The notes beneath the pieces were generated by a model that was not told the DNA's origin, did no database searches, and saw only the letters and a list, made by a program, of their open reading frames with translations. Shown here one piece after another: positions 1 to 8,928 of a stretch of DNA of 64,000 nt. Position numbers and translations under genes: made by a program. Source of the stretch: Rhabdobacter roseus (GTDB lineage: Bacteria; Bacteroidota; Bacteroidia; Cytophagales; Spirosomataceae); assembly GCF_014202275.1 (NCBI RefSeq), contig NZ_JACHGF010000001.1:372001-436000 (forward strand), given 5' to 3'. Numbering within the stretch: position 1 is the stretch's first letter; the number at the start of each line of letters is the position of its first letter.

Positions 1-2848
1 TACCGGCGGGTAGTGGTTTTTCCAGGAAATCGGGATGCGTCTCTGCCTCCACCAGCGTAGCCGACCCCGCTTGCGCGTGTACACCCACCAGCTTACCCAC
101 GGCCTCGCTGCCCTTCGTCACGGTGGCCCTCAGCCAGTACTTGCCCGCTGGCATGAGGGAAGACTGGGTCGTAGCCGGGGCGGGCAGCCTAAACGCAACG
201 ACCCCCGAGCGCGTGAGCTGTCGGCTGCGGTCCACCACGGCTTCTTGGGCGAAAGGTACCCAGCCCTGGGCGGAGAGGTAGCTCCAGTGCAGGTGGCGCT
301 CGGGCTTGTAAGTTTGGGGATCGGCGGTGCCTTCTTCTACCTGAAACAAAACATGCAGGATGCCCGGCACCACCATACCTTCGATACCCAGGTAGCATTC
401 GGCTTCGTGCTCTACTTCGCCCGCAAAGATGGCCTCGTCATCGCCCGCCACCGCGTCCCAAACGGATGCTTCCGCGTTCGTGAGCCGGAAGTACGGGTCG
501 GTGTCGTTGCTGTGCCGGAAGGTAGGTACCAACGGTACCTGCCCGCCCGTTGGGCTCAGGACGCCCCAGGGGTATACCAGGTAAAACCGGGACGAGGTAC
601 TTTCCGGCACCGAAGAATTACTCGTAAAGGCGAGCGTCGTGCGGGCCTCGTAGTCGAGCGTCAGCGCGGCGGCGGTGGGTGGTAGCGGCGGACTGGGCGG
701 CGTGGCGGGTGGGGCTTGGGTAAGCTGGGTGGTGAGGTTTTTCAGGTAGGTATTGTAGCTCGTCATAAAACTACCGCCGTACTGCGACCGCAAGTACCCC
801 TGCGTTTGGTGTACGTCAAAAGGGACGTTGGGGCCGGCCTGAGCGGGGGTACTTTGGGCTTCGGTCAGCGTTATTTTTCCCGCGTTGACCGCCGCATCTT
901 TCCACTTTCCCTGCTCAAGTACCTGGTAGCTGGGGGTAGTAGACGCGGCCTTCCAGGTCCAGCGGGGCGTAATAATGGCCTGCTTTTGAAATACCTCCCG
1001 ACTACCGATGATGAACCCGTCGCCACCGCGCGGCATGGCACCAAAGGGCAGAAAAGGCTTGGACGCATCCAGCGTGCCGTAGTCGTTTTGGAGATACAAA
1101 TCCCGCAATCCCAGTACCTTGACGTCCAGCGTCAGCGCTTGAATAGCAGTACGGAAAAGTGATTCGTAGACAAAGGCTTCGCCGGGGACGTGTTTCAGCC
1201 GCAGGTACAGGATCGGGTGCGGACTGTCGTACGAGCCGCCGTGGACTTTGGTGTTGTAAGGTACGATGGCCGGTACTTTTTCATCGAGTTCTAAGCTAAA
1301 GGTCAGCTCCGTACCGCTCCAGGTGGCTTGGCTCAGTGGCTGCACGTGCCAGCCTTTGGCGGTGGTGAGTAGTGCCTCCACATGGAGCTGAGGGTTGAGC
1401 GGCAAGGTACCGGGAGCCGTGGTCGTGAAACGCAGCGTTAGGGTACGGCTGCCCTCGCGCAGGTAGAGGTAGTGCGAGGCCACGGCCAGGCCCAGCTCGG
1501 CGGGCGGCATGGCCACGCCCGTGAGTCGGCCTTTGAGGTACTTTTTTGGGGCAAAGGGCGGCACCGGAGTGTCGGCGGTGGGTTGTAGGGTACTTGCAAA
1601 CAGCCGGTTGGCGTAGACGGTGGCGTCGGTACTTTCTTTTAAAGCATCATCCGTCGGTGTGCCCCGGTAAAGGCAGTACAGATCAGTGACTTGGGCTTGG
1701 TTTACCACTACGTCTTCGTCCAACGCGTAATGGACCTGCCGCCCCCGGGCATCTTTTCCGGCTTTGAGCAAAGTACCCTTTTTCACCAACTCGCCCTCGG
1801 CTAAACGCGTCAACTCAAAAATCACGTGGACGCGGTTGGGCTCCGGTGGCCGCTCTGAGAGCTGTAAAATGCCGCGGTAGTACAGGTCGAGGTGGCGGCC
1901 CGTGATTTCGTTGAGGTGATCGCGCGAGTACTGAAACAGGCGCAAAAAGGCCAGCAGTAGTGTGAGGTGGGGCGGGTGATTACTTTGGGTAAGTGCCTGC
2001 CGGAGTTGAAGCTGGCAATCGGCCACTACCTGCGCAAACGCCTGGATGAATTGGTAGATGAGCTCGGTGAGGAAGTTGTGCCCGGCGGCGCGCTGAATCT
2101 GCTCGGCGGGGGTACCTGTGCCATAGAGGGAGGCGTCGGGCGCTACGTTGCCCAGCCAGGGCACGGCCCGGTGCGGCGCGGGCCCGTATGGGGGTACTTC
2201 GTCGAGCTCTACGTCGGTAGCCCACTCGGCAGTGAGGGTACTTTGGGAAAGATAGTCGGATGCTTTTCCGACCTTTTCGCCCCAAAGTACCTCCGTGGGC
2301 GCGGCGGCGCTTTCATCGAGCAATGCCAGGTCCTGGGCGGCTCGGTAATAGGCAATGAGGCGCTTGTAGTAAGGGGCCAACCGTACCAGCCGATTTTGCA
2401 GAGCCAGACGGGAAGGGTGCGTCAGCGGGAGACGACGGCTAAAGGTATCCACCTGCTTGGCCCAGTGGGCCAGGTACCCAAACAAACGGCTTAGAAGTAT
2501 CTTGCGTGGAGCATCGGTCAGGTCGTTTTGCTTCAGTTCGGCCAGAATTTCGACCAGTACCCGCCGAAAGGCATCCGGCGACTGCGTGGCCCCCAGCGCC
2601 AGAAGCACGGTTGGATTCTCGGCGTAAAAAGGCTGCCAGTTAGCGCCTTCGGGGTAGTGGTTGTGTACGTCGTAATAGCGAAGGTGCCGGGTAAATTCCC
2701 GCACAAAAACCAGGTCGTCGGCCAGAGAGCGCCCGTCCACCGGGGCCGACTCGGGCCGGAGCGCGGCCAGCATCCGGCGCGCCTGGTCGGTGCCTTCGCG
2801 GTGCGGGCGGTGCGGGTCAAGGAGCGGCGGACAAGGCTGGGGACTCAT
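1..2848 (-). CDS. eCIS baseplate J-like protein (Pvc11/Afp11-like), 3' end outside window
   Basis: One uninterrupted reading frame of 949 codons runs from ATG at 2848 off the left edge, so the C-terminus is missing. It would be the large baseplate wedge protein that links the spike hub to the sheath in a contractile injection system. Support is positional: it directly follows the gp25-like gene with a 4-bp ATGA overlap, as in other eCIS operons. The N-terminal segment (about residues 1-120, ending in a stretch around VREFTRHLRYYDVHNHYPEG) has the look of Bacteroidota J-like proteins. There is no signal peptide or membrane segment, as expected for a cytoplasmically assembled particle. The assignment to the J/gp6 family is inferred from order and size rather than from a diagnostic motif. 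Several ARGTACC words are embedded. Confidence 0.8.
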   Translation of the reverse strand, partial: MSPQPCPPLLDPHRPHREGTDQARRMLAALRPESAPVDGRSLADDLVFVREFTRHLRYYDVHNHYPEGANWQPFYAENPTVLLALGATQSPDAFRRVLVEILAELKQNDLTDAPRKILLSRLFGYLAHWAKQVDTFSRRLPLTHPSRLALQNRLVRLAPYYKRLIAYYRAAQDLALLDESAAAPTEVLWGEKVGKASDYLSQSTLTAEWATDVELDEVPPYGPAPHRAVPWLGNVAPDASLYGTGTPAEQIQRAAGHNFLTELIYQFIQAFAQVVADCQLQLRQALTQSNHPPHLTLLLAFLRLFQYSRDHLNEITGRHLDLYYRGILQLSERPPEPNRVHVIFELTRLAEGELVKKGTLLKAGKDARGRQVHYALDEDVVVNQAQVTDLYCLYRGTPTDDALKESTDATVYANRLFASTLQPTADTPVPPFAPKKYLKGRLTGVAMPPAELGLAVASHYLYLREGSRTLTLRFTTTAPGTLPLNPQLHVEALLTTAKGWHVQPLSQATWSGTELTFSLELDEKVPAIVPYNTKVHGGSYDSPHPILYLRLKHVPGEAFVYESLFRTAIQALTLDVKVLGLRDLYLQNDYGTLDASKPFLPFGAMPRGGDGFIIGSREVFQKQAIITPRWTWKAASTTPSYQVLEQGKWKDAAVNAGKITLTEAQSTPAQAGPNVPFDVHQTQGYLRSQYGGSFMTSYNTYLKNLTTQLTQAPPATPPSPPLPPTAAALTLDYEARTTLAFTSNSSVPESTSSRFYLVYPWGVLSPTGGQVPLVPTFRHSNDTDPYFRLTNAEASVWDAVAGDDEAIFAGEVEHEAECYLGIEGMVVPGILHVLFQVEEGTADPQTYKPERHLHWSYLSAQGWVPFAQEAVVDRSRQLTRSGVVAFRLPAPATTQSSLMPAGKYWLRATVTKGSEAVGKLVGVHAQAGSATLVEAETHPDFLEKPLPAG

Positions 2849-3303
2849 AGCGAATGATCGGTTGGGGGTACTTGGGTCAAAAGCTGAATGAGCTCGGTAC
2901 CTTCGCGGACGTAAAACGGGTAGACGAAGTTGAAGCGGGAGTTGGTACCCTTGATGGTATAATCTACCTGCACAAGTACCTTCCCTTCCCGGGGGTTGGA
3001 CTCGATCAGGAGGTTATCTAGCTTGATGCGCGACTCAAAGTACAGAATGGCCGTTTCGATTTTATCCTTCATGTGCGTCAGAAAAGTCGTGTCCAGCGGC
3101 TCGAAGAGCAGCTCCTGTACGTTGCAGCCGTAGCGCGGCTGCATGATCCGTTCGCCGGTGAGGGTGGTGAGCAGGATATGCAGGCTGGCGTCGATGTCGG
3201 CGGCCTGCTCGGTCATGTGCACGCCCACCACCGGCTCGAAAGTTGGCGGGAAGCTCCAGCCCCGGCCTATAAAATCGTCGTAAGGTACTTGCGTTGGGTC
3301 CAT
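2845..3303 (-). CDS. gp25/GPW-like baseplate wedge protein (Pvc9/Afp9-like)
   Basis: This 152-residue protein matches the gp25-like lysozyme-fold baseplate family in length and in the conserved segment GERIMQPRYGC (about residues 50-60), which corresponds to the family's GER/PxYG signature. In contractile systems gp25 forms the inner baseplate wedge and nucleates sheath assembly. The N-terminus (MDPTQVPYDDFIGRGWSFPP) also has the typical FLGRGWSFPP-like look. It sits 13 bp after the spike gene and overlaps the following J-like gene by 4 bp (ATGA), so the two are probably translationally coupled. It is soluble, with no signal peptide. The family call is firm; exact numbering relative to Pvc proteins follows gene order. 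Confidence 0.9.
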   Translation of the reverse strand: MDPTQVPYDDFIGRGWSFPPTFEPVVGVHMTEQAADIDASLHILLTTLTGERIMQPRYGCNVQELLFEPLDTTFLTHMKDKIETAILYFESRIKLDNLLIESNPREGKVLVQVDYTIKGTNSRFNFVYPFYVREGTELIQLLTQVPPTDHSL

Positions 3304-3316
3304 ACGTTAGGCCGGT

Positions 3317-5038
3317 TTAGTTGATCATCACGGTACCTCCCTTGACGGTCGTCATGCCGTTACCAGCAGTCAGCTCGCAGCCGCTTCCGCCGTCGGCCCG
3401 GAAGCCCGCCGTGGCTTTGGCTTCAATGTTCAGAGCCTCTAGCTGGGTACTTTGAGCAGCTTTCAGTGTTAGATTTTGGGTGCTTTCGAGCGCAATGCCG
3501 CGGCTATTCATGCTGAACTTGTTGCCGTGTTGGTCTGCGAGAAAAATGCCTTCCTCTGCTTCGGAGAGCAAAAGTTTGTTGCCCGCGGGCGTTTCCAGGG
3601 TGATCGTTTTTTGCTCGTCGTCGAAAACAAGCTTCAGCTTACTCCGCGACACGTAGCCTTTCTCGGGATTCTTTTTTTGCGTCTCAAAGGGAGCCGGGCG
3701 TTTGCTGCTGTGGCACATGCCCAGCAGCACGGGGTAGTTGGCTTCCTGCTGCAGAAAACCCACCACTACCTCATCACCAAGCTCGGGCCGGAAGAATGTT
3801 CCCCGCGCGGGGCCAGCGTCCAGCGCCGCTACCCGCGCCCATACACCTTCGTTGTTGGGATGAATGGTCGGAAGCCTTACCCGCACCCGGTGCTCACGTT
3901 GCGGGTCTTTTTCGATTTGCGTCACCACACCTACGTGCAGGCCCAGCCGCGACTCGAGCCGGGGCGGGGCCAGAAGCGGCTCCTCGGGCCAGCCGAGCTG
4001 CGCGTCGGTTTCCCAGTTGCCGTTGGCCAGGTGGTGCCGTACGCCCGTTACGTAGGCCTTGCCCGCAAAGCGGGTACCTACGCCGCCCAGCGTCAGGATG
4101 GCATCGGGCCGGATGGCCACGTTGCCCTGGCAGCGCACGCGGCCCTGCATCCGCGCCAGCCGGGCTCTGAGGAGCTCCGTGTCGGCGGTTTTTTGTAAGG
4201 TGGCGTCCGTAAGAGGAGCGCTGTACTGTTGGTGGTTAGTTTGTCCCAAGGCCTTGGCCAGGTCGGTAGCCGGCACGTTGCCATACAGGTCGAGGGTGGG
4301 TTCCTCGGCTTCGACCCCGGAAAGTACCTGCGCGGCGGGGTCCCAGGCGCTACGTTTGAGCGAAGTAGGCTGGCGACGGGCGTCAAGGTCGGCGTCCAGC
4401 TCCAGGAGCGACGAGCCAAAGACGACATCCAGAGCGGGGGCCTGGGCCGGATCGGGTATTTTGGCCGTTACTTTTCCGTTTTCGACTACCAGAACAAGCC
4501 CGCTGGCCGCCGCCCGTTCCCGCACAAAATCCCAGTCGGAGGTTTCAAACTGGACCAGGCTTTCGTGTTTTTCGACGGTGGACGCTACGTCGGCGGGTAG
4601 TTTGTGGAGGTCTGTAAGTACCTCTTCCAGCACGGTGCGGTCGGTGCAGTCGTGAAAGTACCGGCTGTTTTTGGCTACGGTTAGCTTGATGGCTTGGTCG
4701 TAGCAATCTACCTGTAGGAAAGATGCATCGCGCCGGATCTTGATGCCGTGTTTAACCACCAATCCTTTAAAAAGTACCTCTTCCTGGCTCCGGTAGCCCG
4801 CCCGGATCTCGATCGTTTTGCCCGGAATGAATTCGTCCGTATCGCTGATCGGGAAGGTCTCGGCGGCGGCGTCACCGTCTTTGAAAAGCAGCGTAGCCTT
4901 CGGAATGCGGTTCAGCTCCTTCCAGACCGTAATGGACAGCACGTGGTAGGTGCGCGATACTTCCTTCCCTTCCGAGAGGATCGTGAAGGTGCACACGTCG
5001 GGCGTGGCGGGGGTAGGAACGGTGCGGCGGTTGCTCAC
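3317..5038 (-). CDS. VgrG-like central spike/hub protein (Pvc8/Afp8-like)
   Basis: This protein of 573 residues is a fusion of a gp27-like hub (late-control gene D family, about residues 10-330), an OB-fold with the pattern RVRLPTIHPNNEGVWARVAA (about 370-450), and a C-terminal beta-helical needle rich in short repeats (about 490-573). It forms the trimeric spike under the tube. I start it at GTG 5038, which overlaps the TGA of the LysM gene (GTGA). The longer frame to ATG 5164 would run deep into that gene and reads as an out-of-frame shadow there. It precedes the gp25-like gene by 13 bp. The blunt end would be capped by the PAAR protein encoded at the head of the operon. Confidence 0.88.
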   Translation of the reverse strand: MSNRRTVPTPATPDVCTFTILSEGKEVSRTYHVLSITVWKELNRIPKATLLFKDGDAAAETFPISDTDEFIPGKTIEIRAGYRSQEEVLFKGLVVKHGIKIRRDASFLQVDCYDQAIKLTVAKNSRYFHDCTDRTVLEEVLTDLHKLPADVASTVEKHESLVQFETSDWDFVRERAAASGLVLVVENGKVTAKIPDPAQAPALDVVFGSSLLELDADLDARRQPTSLKRSAWDPAAQVLSGVEAEEPTLDLYGNVPATDLAKALGQTNHQQYSAPLTDATLQKTADTELLRARLARMQGRVRCQGNVAIRPDAILTLGGVGTRFAGKAYVTGVRHHLANGNWETDAQLGWPEEPLLAPPRLESRLGLHVGVVTQIEKDPQREHRVRVRLPTIHPNNEGVWARVAALDAGPARGTFFRPELGDEVVVGFLQQEANYPVLLGMCHSSKRPAPFETQKKNPEKGYVSRSKLKLVFDDEQKTITLETPAGNKLLLSEAEEGIFLADQHGNKFSMNSRGIALESTQNLTLKAAQSTQLEALNIEAKATAGFRADGGSGCELTAGNGMTTVKGGTVMIN

Positions 5039-5718
5039 GGGTTGGTTTTGTCCAGGGGTGGAAAAAGCAGGCGGCTGCCGGTGGCGATGCGCCGGAAGTT
5101 GGTGAGGTCGTTGGCGCGGGCTACCTGCAGGTAGTAGCGCGGATCTTCGTAGATCTGAAAGCACAGGTACGAAAGGTGCTCCCCCGCCCCCACAATGCGC
5201 TCGTGGGTGAGGTCAGGCGACTTAGGGTCTTCTTTCGCCACCCGCAGATTTTCCTCGATACTCCCTTTAAAGGTCGTTTTGGCCACGGCCCGGATGGGCG
5301 TACCGTCGGGCTTGAAGAGCTTAAAGGTAATGTTCAGTTCCGTCAGGCGGCCTTTGAACACCGTCACGCCCCACACGAGCTTGAAGTGGCGCGGCTGGTG
5401 AATCTCGCCGTCGTAGTCGACCAGGAGCTGCTTGAACGTTTTCAGGTCTTCCCAAATGTCTTTCTTGGGCTGGCCGTCGATGATGCCGGTGTTGTCAAAC
5501 AGAAACTCGAAGCTAAATTCCTCGGGCTTGGTCATCTTAAATTTCTGCTGGCTGCTGCTGGTACCTTGGCCCTGCCCGTCCTGGTACTCGATCTTGTAGT
5601 TGAGCTGGTAGCTTTCGGGATTCATCAACGCCCGAAATTCCCCCACCTTCGAGCCGTCGCTGAGGTCGGGGTTGCGGTAGGCGAAAATGAGCATTTTTTC
5701 GAGTTTGCCGTTTTCCAT
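5035..5718 (-). CDS. LysM-domain hub adaptor (Pvc7/Afp7-like)
   Basis: This 227-residue protein ends in a LysM-like domain (about residues 170-223: VGAGEHLSYLCFQIYEDPRY, then LARANxL-like and RIATGSRLLFPP). The N-terminal two thirds resemble the tail-hub adaptor that joins tube and VgrG-like spike in eCIS particles and phages. LysM here is structural, part of the gp53/hub family, rather than a cell-wall anchor on an exported protein. No signal peptide is present. The gene begins 2 bp after the DUF5908 gene, and its TGA overlaps the GTG start of the spike gene, so the whole stretch is one tightly packed operon. This order (tube, DUF5908, LysM, spike) is the standard eCIS one. Confidence 0.88.
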   Translation of the reverse strand: MENGKLEKMLIFAYRNPDLSDGSKVGEFRALMNPESYQLNYKIEYQDGQGQGTSSSQQKFKMTKPEEFSFEFLFDNTGIIDGQPKKDIWEDLKTFKQLLVDYDGEIHQPRHFKLVWGVTVFKGRLTELNITFKLFKPDGTPIRAVAKTTFKGSIEENLRVAKEDPKSPDLTHERIVGAGEHLSYLCFQIYEDPRYYLQVARANDLTNFRRIATGSRLLFPPLDKTNP

Positions 5719-5720
5719 CG

Positions 5721-5903
5721 CTAGGGTTCCCGTTGGCTTTTAAGAATAGAAAGTACCTGCTCTACGCATTCGGCTACCAGGCGTTCCCTGTCTTCGGGCG
5801 GGGCGGAGGTACCTGGAGTGAGACTGCCGCCAGAAGTACCCTGGGCGGCTTCCAGCGCGTTGACGCTCACTTTGATGTGCAGCTCACGGATGAGTACGGG
5901 CAT
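5721..5903 (-). CDS. DUF5908 family small eCIS protein (Pvc6/Afp6-like)
   Basis: A 60-residue protein beginning MPVLIRELHIKVSVN, which is the characteristic opening of DUF5908 proteins found between the second tube gene and the LysM gene in eCIS clusters. The middle is low-complexity (Gly/Ser/Thr/Pro, residues 20-38) and the C-terminal third is a predicted amphipathic helix (RERLVAECVEQVLSILKSQ). Its role in the particle is not well defined; an assembly or inner-baseplate role is usually assumed. It lies 2 bp from both neighbours. The short length fits the family exactly. Confidence 0.85.
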   Translation of the reverse strand: MPVLIRELHIKVSVNALEAAQGTSGGSLTPGTSAPPEDRERLVAECVEQVLSILKSQREP

Positions 5904-5905
5904 GG

Positions 5906-6346
5906 CTATTTCAGGGAAAAGTACTTGTACTTGAGCTCAATGCTTTCCACCACGATGGCGTTCGACTCGGCATTCAGGTCCGAAACTGACCATTTTTTGG
6001 GGTACGCCCCTACTACGTTCCAGGTCTTGAGGGGCTCGTGCTTTTCGTCCAGGAGCTTGATGACGAGATCCGTCAGGGTAAATTCCCGGTCTCGGAAGGC
6101 CTTCAGGCACCAGTCGTACACGTCGGAGTCTTTGGTCAGAAACCCTCGCTTCAGCACCAGGTCGGCAAACTTGGTCCGGACGGGGAGTACGTGCTCGAAG
6201 CGGTTTTCGCCGCCTTCTTTGAACGTCTCGGTTTCGTATTCCATCGACAGCCCGGCCACCGACTGGAAGCGCGTGTCGTTCTCGGCGCGCGAGATGCTAA
6301 ACTCGACCAGGAAATGAAATCCCGCGGGCGGATAGTAGCCAGCCAT
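5906..6346 (-). CDS. eCIS inner tube protein, second paralogue (Pvc5/Afp5-like, gp19 family)
   Basis: A 146-residue gp19-type tail tube protein. It keeps the fold's conserved pieces: an N-terminal FHFLVEF strand, the QSVAGLSMEYETETFKEGG loop, KRGFLTKDSDVYDWCLKA, and the LLDEKHEPLKTWNVVGAYP hairpin. It is clearly paralogous to the tube protein at 6371-6802, with KLLxEKHEPxxTW shared between them. In PVC and Afp particles the minor tube paralogues form the layers just above the spike, adapting the hexameric tube to the hub. It ends 2 bp before the DUF5908 gene and starts 24 bp after the main tube gene. Confidence 0.9.
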   Translation of the reverse strand: MAGYYPPAGFHFLVEFSISRAENDTRFQSVAGLSMEYETETFKEGGENRFEHVLPVRTKFADLVLKRGFLTKDSDVYDWCLKAFRDREFTLTDLVIKLLDEKHEPLKTWNVVGAYPKKWSVSDLNAESNAIVVESIELKYKYFSLK

Positions 6347-6370
6347 AGCGTTGACGCGTTCAGGGTAGTT

Positions 6371-6802
6371 TTATTTGACCAAACTCAGCCCCTCATGGGC
6401 TATTTCCAGGGTTTCGATGGCTACCTCGTTGCCGTCGGCCTTGAGGTCGCTGGCCTGCACTTTGGTGGGGAAGGCTTGCAGGGCTTTCCAGGTAAAGACG
6501 GGCTCGTGCTTTTCATTGAGGAGCTTGATGGTGATGTCGCGGCGGTCAACGTTGCCGAGCTTATCTACGGTTTTGAGCCAGTCATAGAAGTCGGTCTGGC
6601 CCTGGAAAGTACCCCGCTTCATGGTGATGTTGCTGTACTTTTGCAGGCCGGGCATTTTGATTTTGGAAAAAACACGACTACTACCCTCGCGGTACTCGAT
6701 GACCTCGGCCTGCTTGTCGAGGCCCGTCACTTCGGTGAAGCCGATGCGGGTACCTCCCCAGTCTACCTCGAAGTGGAATTTCGGAAGCGGATATTCTGCC
6801 AT
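6371..6802 (-). CDS. eCIS major inner tube protein (Pvc1/Afp1-like, gp19 family)
   Basis: A 143-residue gp19-type tube protein with MAEYPLPKFHFEVDWGGTRI at the start, GFTEVTGLDKQAEVIEYREG, KRGTFQGQTDFYDWL and a C-terminal LEIAHEGLSL strand, all typical of eCIS tube subunits. It would polymerise as stacked hexamers inside the sheath and carry cargo in its lumen. It immediately follows the sheath gene (51 bp), the usual position of the major tube gene, so I assign it as the principal subunit and 5906-6346 as the adaptor paralogue. No signal peptide. Confidence 0.92.
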   Translation of the reverse strand: MAEYPLPKFHFEVDWGGTRIGFTEVTGLDKQAEVIEYREGSSRVFSKIKMPGLQKYSNITMKRGTFQGQTDFYDWLKTVDKLGNVDRRDITIKLLNEKHEPVFTWKALQAFPTKVQASDLKADGNEVAIETLEIAHEGLSLVK

Positions 6803-6853
6803 AGTTGGGTCTGGTTGAAAATGGATGGTTGAAACGGGTTAGCGGAAGGTACT

Positions 6854-8893
6854 TTATGCTTCGGGGAGCTTGTGTGAGAAGCGTAGCACGATAAACTCCG
6901 CCGGGCGGTTGGCGGCCACGCCGATCTCGACGATCATGCGGCCTTCCAGGATGTCCAGGGCGGTCATGGTTTTGTTCAGGCCCACGAGTACGTAAAAAGC
7001 CTGGTCGGGATTGGCCCCGAAAAGGGCACCCTGCCGCCAGAGCGTGGTGAGGAAATTCTCGATCATGGCCTGTACTTTTACCCAGGTGTTGGGGTCATTA
7101 GGCTCAAAGACAAAGGGCTCCGTGGCTTTCTTACACGACTCCTCGATCATGTTGAAGAGCCGCCGCACGTTCACGTAGCGCCACTCGTTGTCGTTTCCGG
7201 CCAGCGTACGGGCTCCGTACACCAGTACCCCCTTGCCGGGGTAGGAACGCACCACGTTGACGGATTTCCCCGTGGCCGAATCGACGTTGCACTCACCGTG
7301 CTGATCGTGCGTGAGCAGCGCCAAAGGCGCTTTTACGTTGGCCAGACTTTCGTTGGCGGGTGCTTTCCAGACGCCCCGGGTACGGTCTACGCGGGCGTAG
7401 ATACCCGCCACAGCGCCCGAGGGCGGAATGAGGAAGGAGCGGTCGCGGAGGTAGGTCAGCACGTTGTTGAGGACGGGGATGCGGCGGAGCACCTCTATTT
7501 CCAGGGCAGTCTCCCGGACGTTGATCTCGGCCACCAGCGCGTTGATGGCCCCGATGATCCCTCCAAAGAGCTGATCGGCACTTTTATCGGTGAGCGCACG
7601 CAGGTTGGCGATGGTCTTGGTGTCTTTGGTAGCGGCATTGTCGCCTCCCGCAATGTTGGTGAGGGCGTAGCCCGTTTTGTCGGCGGCGGCGTTGGCTTCC
7701 AGGCGGGTTTTAATGTCCGCGTAGTTCCAGGTACGGCCATTGGCCGAAAAGAGGGTACCTAGGGACGTTTTTACCACAGTGGTATCCTGGGTGAGCTGGT
7801 CCAGGTTGTTGAGCGGCACGAGGTAGGTGTCCAGAAAAGTGGGCGTCAGGATGGCCGTGCGGAGCTTATCCAGGATCGGATCTTTCACCGTGGCGGTATC
7901 CTTGGCTACCTGGTCGAGGAATTTATGCGTGATTTCGAATAGAAAATCCAGGAGCTCGGTGTACTTAGCTACCACGTCGGCCAACGATTGCGCCGTGTCA
8001 AGGGCCGCCCGACGGGCGCGGTAGAGGGTTTCCAGCGAGGAGTTGTCGCCCAGGTAGGTACTTAGCTTGGCCTCCAGCGCGGCCTGGCTGTCCACCACGT
8101 TGTTGAGGGCTTCGTAGGCAGCTACCGCGTCGGCATCGCCGCCGGTGAAGGCTGTGCTGTCCCACGCTACGGGTACCCCTACTTTCGTTATTTTTCCCTT
8201 AATGTCCCGGTAGTGGAAGCTGCGCGGCAGGTTGACGCTCAGGTAAGGGTAGTAGGCCGCGCCAAACTGGAGGTTGGCCATGCCAATGTTTTGCCGAAAG
8301 GCGTCGATGTCAGCTTTGACGAATTTATCCAGCGTCAGGTTGGTCATTCTTACGTCGGCGATCAGGAAGCGATCCTTGTACTTTTCGGCCTGCGCCAGCG
8401 CCGATTTGTACAAATCGCCCTGCTTGTCGACGGGCAGGCGTACGGCGTCGGGCAGCACCATCAGCGTAGGCTCGTCTTCTCGCTCCAGCTCGTCGATACC
8501 CGCTTGCATGGGGGCGTCGCTCACGGCTCCGTCGGCGGCGTAAGTACCCGTAGACACGATGTAGCATTTGCCGCCGCCGTTGCGGAAGTACAGCCGGAGG
8601 CTATCATAAAGGTAGTAGTTGGCGGCGATGTCGGCCGTCTTGACGGCGTTGTTGGCGTCGAGATCTACGACGTTGATCCTGACCGGCGGCGCGCCGCCAA
8701 AAATTTCTTCGTATTCCACCAGCGACTCGATCCGGACGGCCTTGCCGGTCAGGTCACGGCCTTGGTACAGAATCTCCTGCGTGTAGCCAATAAAAGCCGG
8801 GATGGCCGTCTCGACGGCCGCAACCGAGGGCGGAAACTTCGGTACTTCGTCGATATACACACCCGGGGTTCGGAGCTGAAGTAAATCAAGCAT
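6854..8893 (-). CDS. eCIS contractile tail sheath protein (Pvc2-4-like), unusually long
   Basis: The 679-residue protein opens with LQLRTPGVYIDEVPKFPPSV, the classic sheath N-terminus, and ends with the conserved sheath core (about residues 480-679), including LWRQGALFGANPDQAFYV and ANRPAEFIVLRFSHK. Sheath subunits surround the tube and drive its ejection on contraction. PVC and Afp sheaths are roughly 350-470 residues; here a largely helical and repetitive segment (about 250-470, starting near ALEAKLSTYLGDNSSLETLY) is inserted between the N- and C-terminal modules, probably as a surface domain. Only one sheath gene is present in the window, whereas PVC clusters carry three. It starts 35 bp after the unknown gene. 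Confidence 0.93.
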   Translation of the reverse strand: MLDLLQLRTPGVYIDEVPKFPPSVAAVETAIPAFIGYTQEILYQGRDLTGKAVRIESLVEYEEIFGGAPPVRINVVDLDANNAVKTADIAANYYLYDSLRLYFRNGGGKCYIVSTGTYAADGAVSDAPMQAGIDELEREDEPTLMVLPDAVRLPVDKQGDLYKSALAQAEKYKDRFLIADVRMTNLTLDKFVKADIDAFRQNIGMANLQFGAAYYPYLSVNLPRSFHYRDIKGKITKVGVPVAWDSTAFTGGDADAVAAYEALNNVVDSQAALEAKLSTYLGDNSSLETLYRARRAALDTAQSLADVVAKYTELLDFLFEITHKFLDQVAKDTATVKDPILDKLRTAILTPTFLDTYLVPLNNLDQLTQDTTVVKTSLGTLFSANGRTWNYADIKTRLEANAAADKTGYALTNIAGGDNAATKDTKTIANLRALTDKSADQLFGGIIGAINALVAEINVRETALEIEVLRRIPVLNNVLTYLRDRSFLIPPSGAVAGIYARVDRTRGVWKAPANESLANVKAPLALLTHDQHGECNVDSATGKSVNVVRSYPGKGVLVYGARTLAGNDNEWRYVNVRRLFNMIEESCKKATEPFVFEPNDPNTWVKVQAMIENFLTTLWRQGALFGANPDQAFYVLVGLNKTMTALDILEGRMIVEIGVAANRPAEFIVLRFSHKLPEA

Positions 8894-8928
8894 GATAGTA
8901 AGTAGGTTTGGGTGAAAAGTCAGGATTT

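Noticed and set aside
35-685. Open frames on the plus strand opposite the baseplate gene (35-685, 716-1162, 1967-2494)
   Set aside because: They lie antisense to a 949-codon open frame that continues the eCIS operon; their proteins are Arg/Gly/Pro-rich shadows without family features.
3476-4198. Plus-strand frames across the spike gene
   Set aside because: Antisense shadows of the VgrG-like gene; composition and lack of motifs do not support coding.
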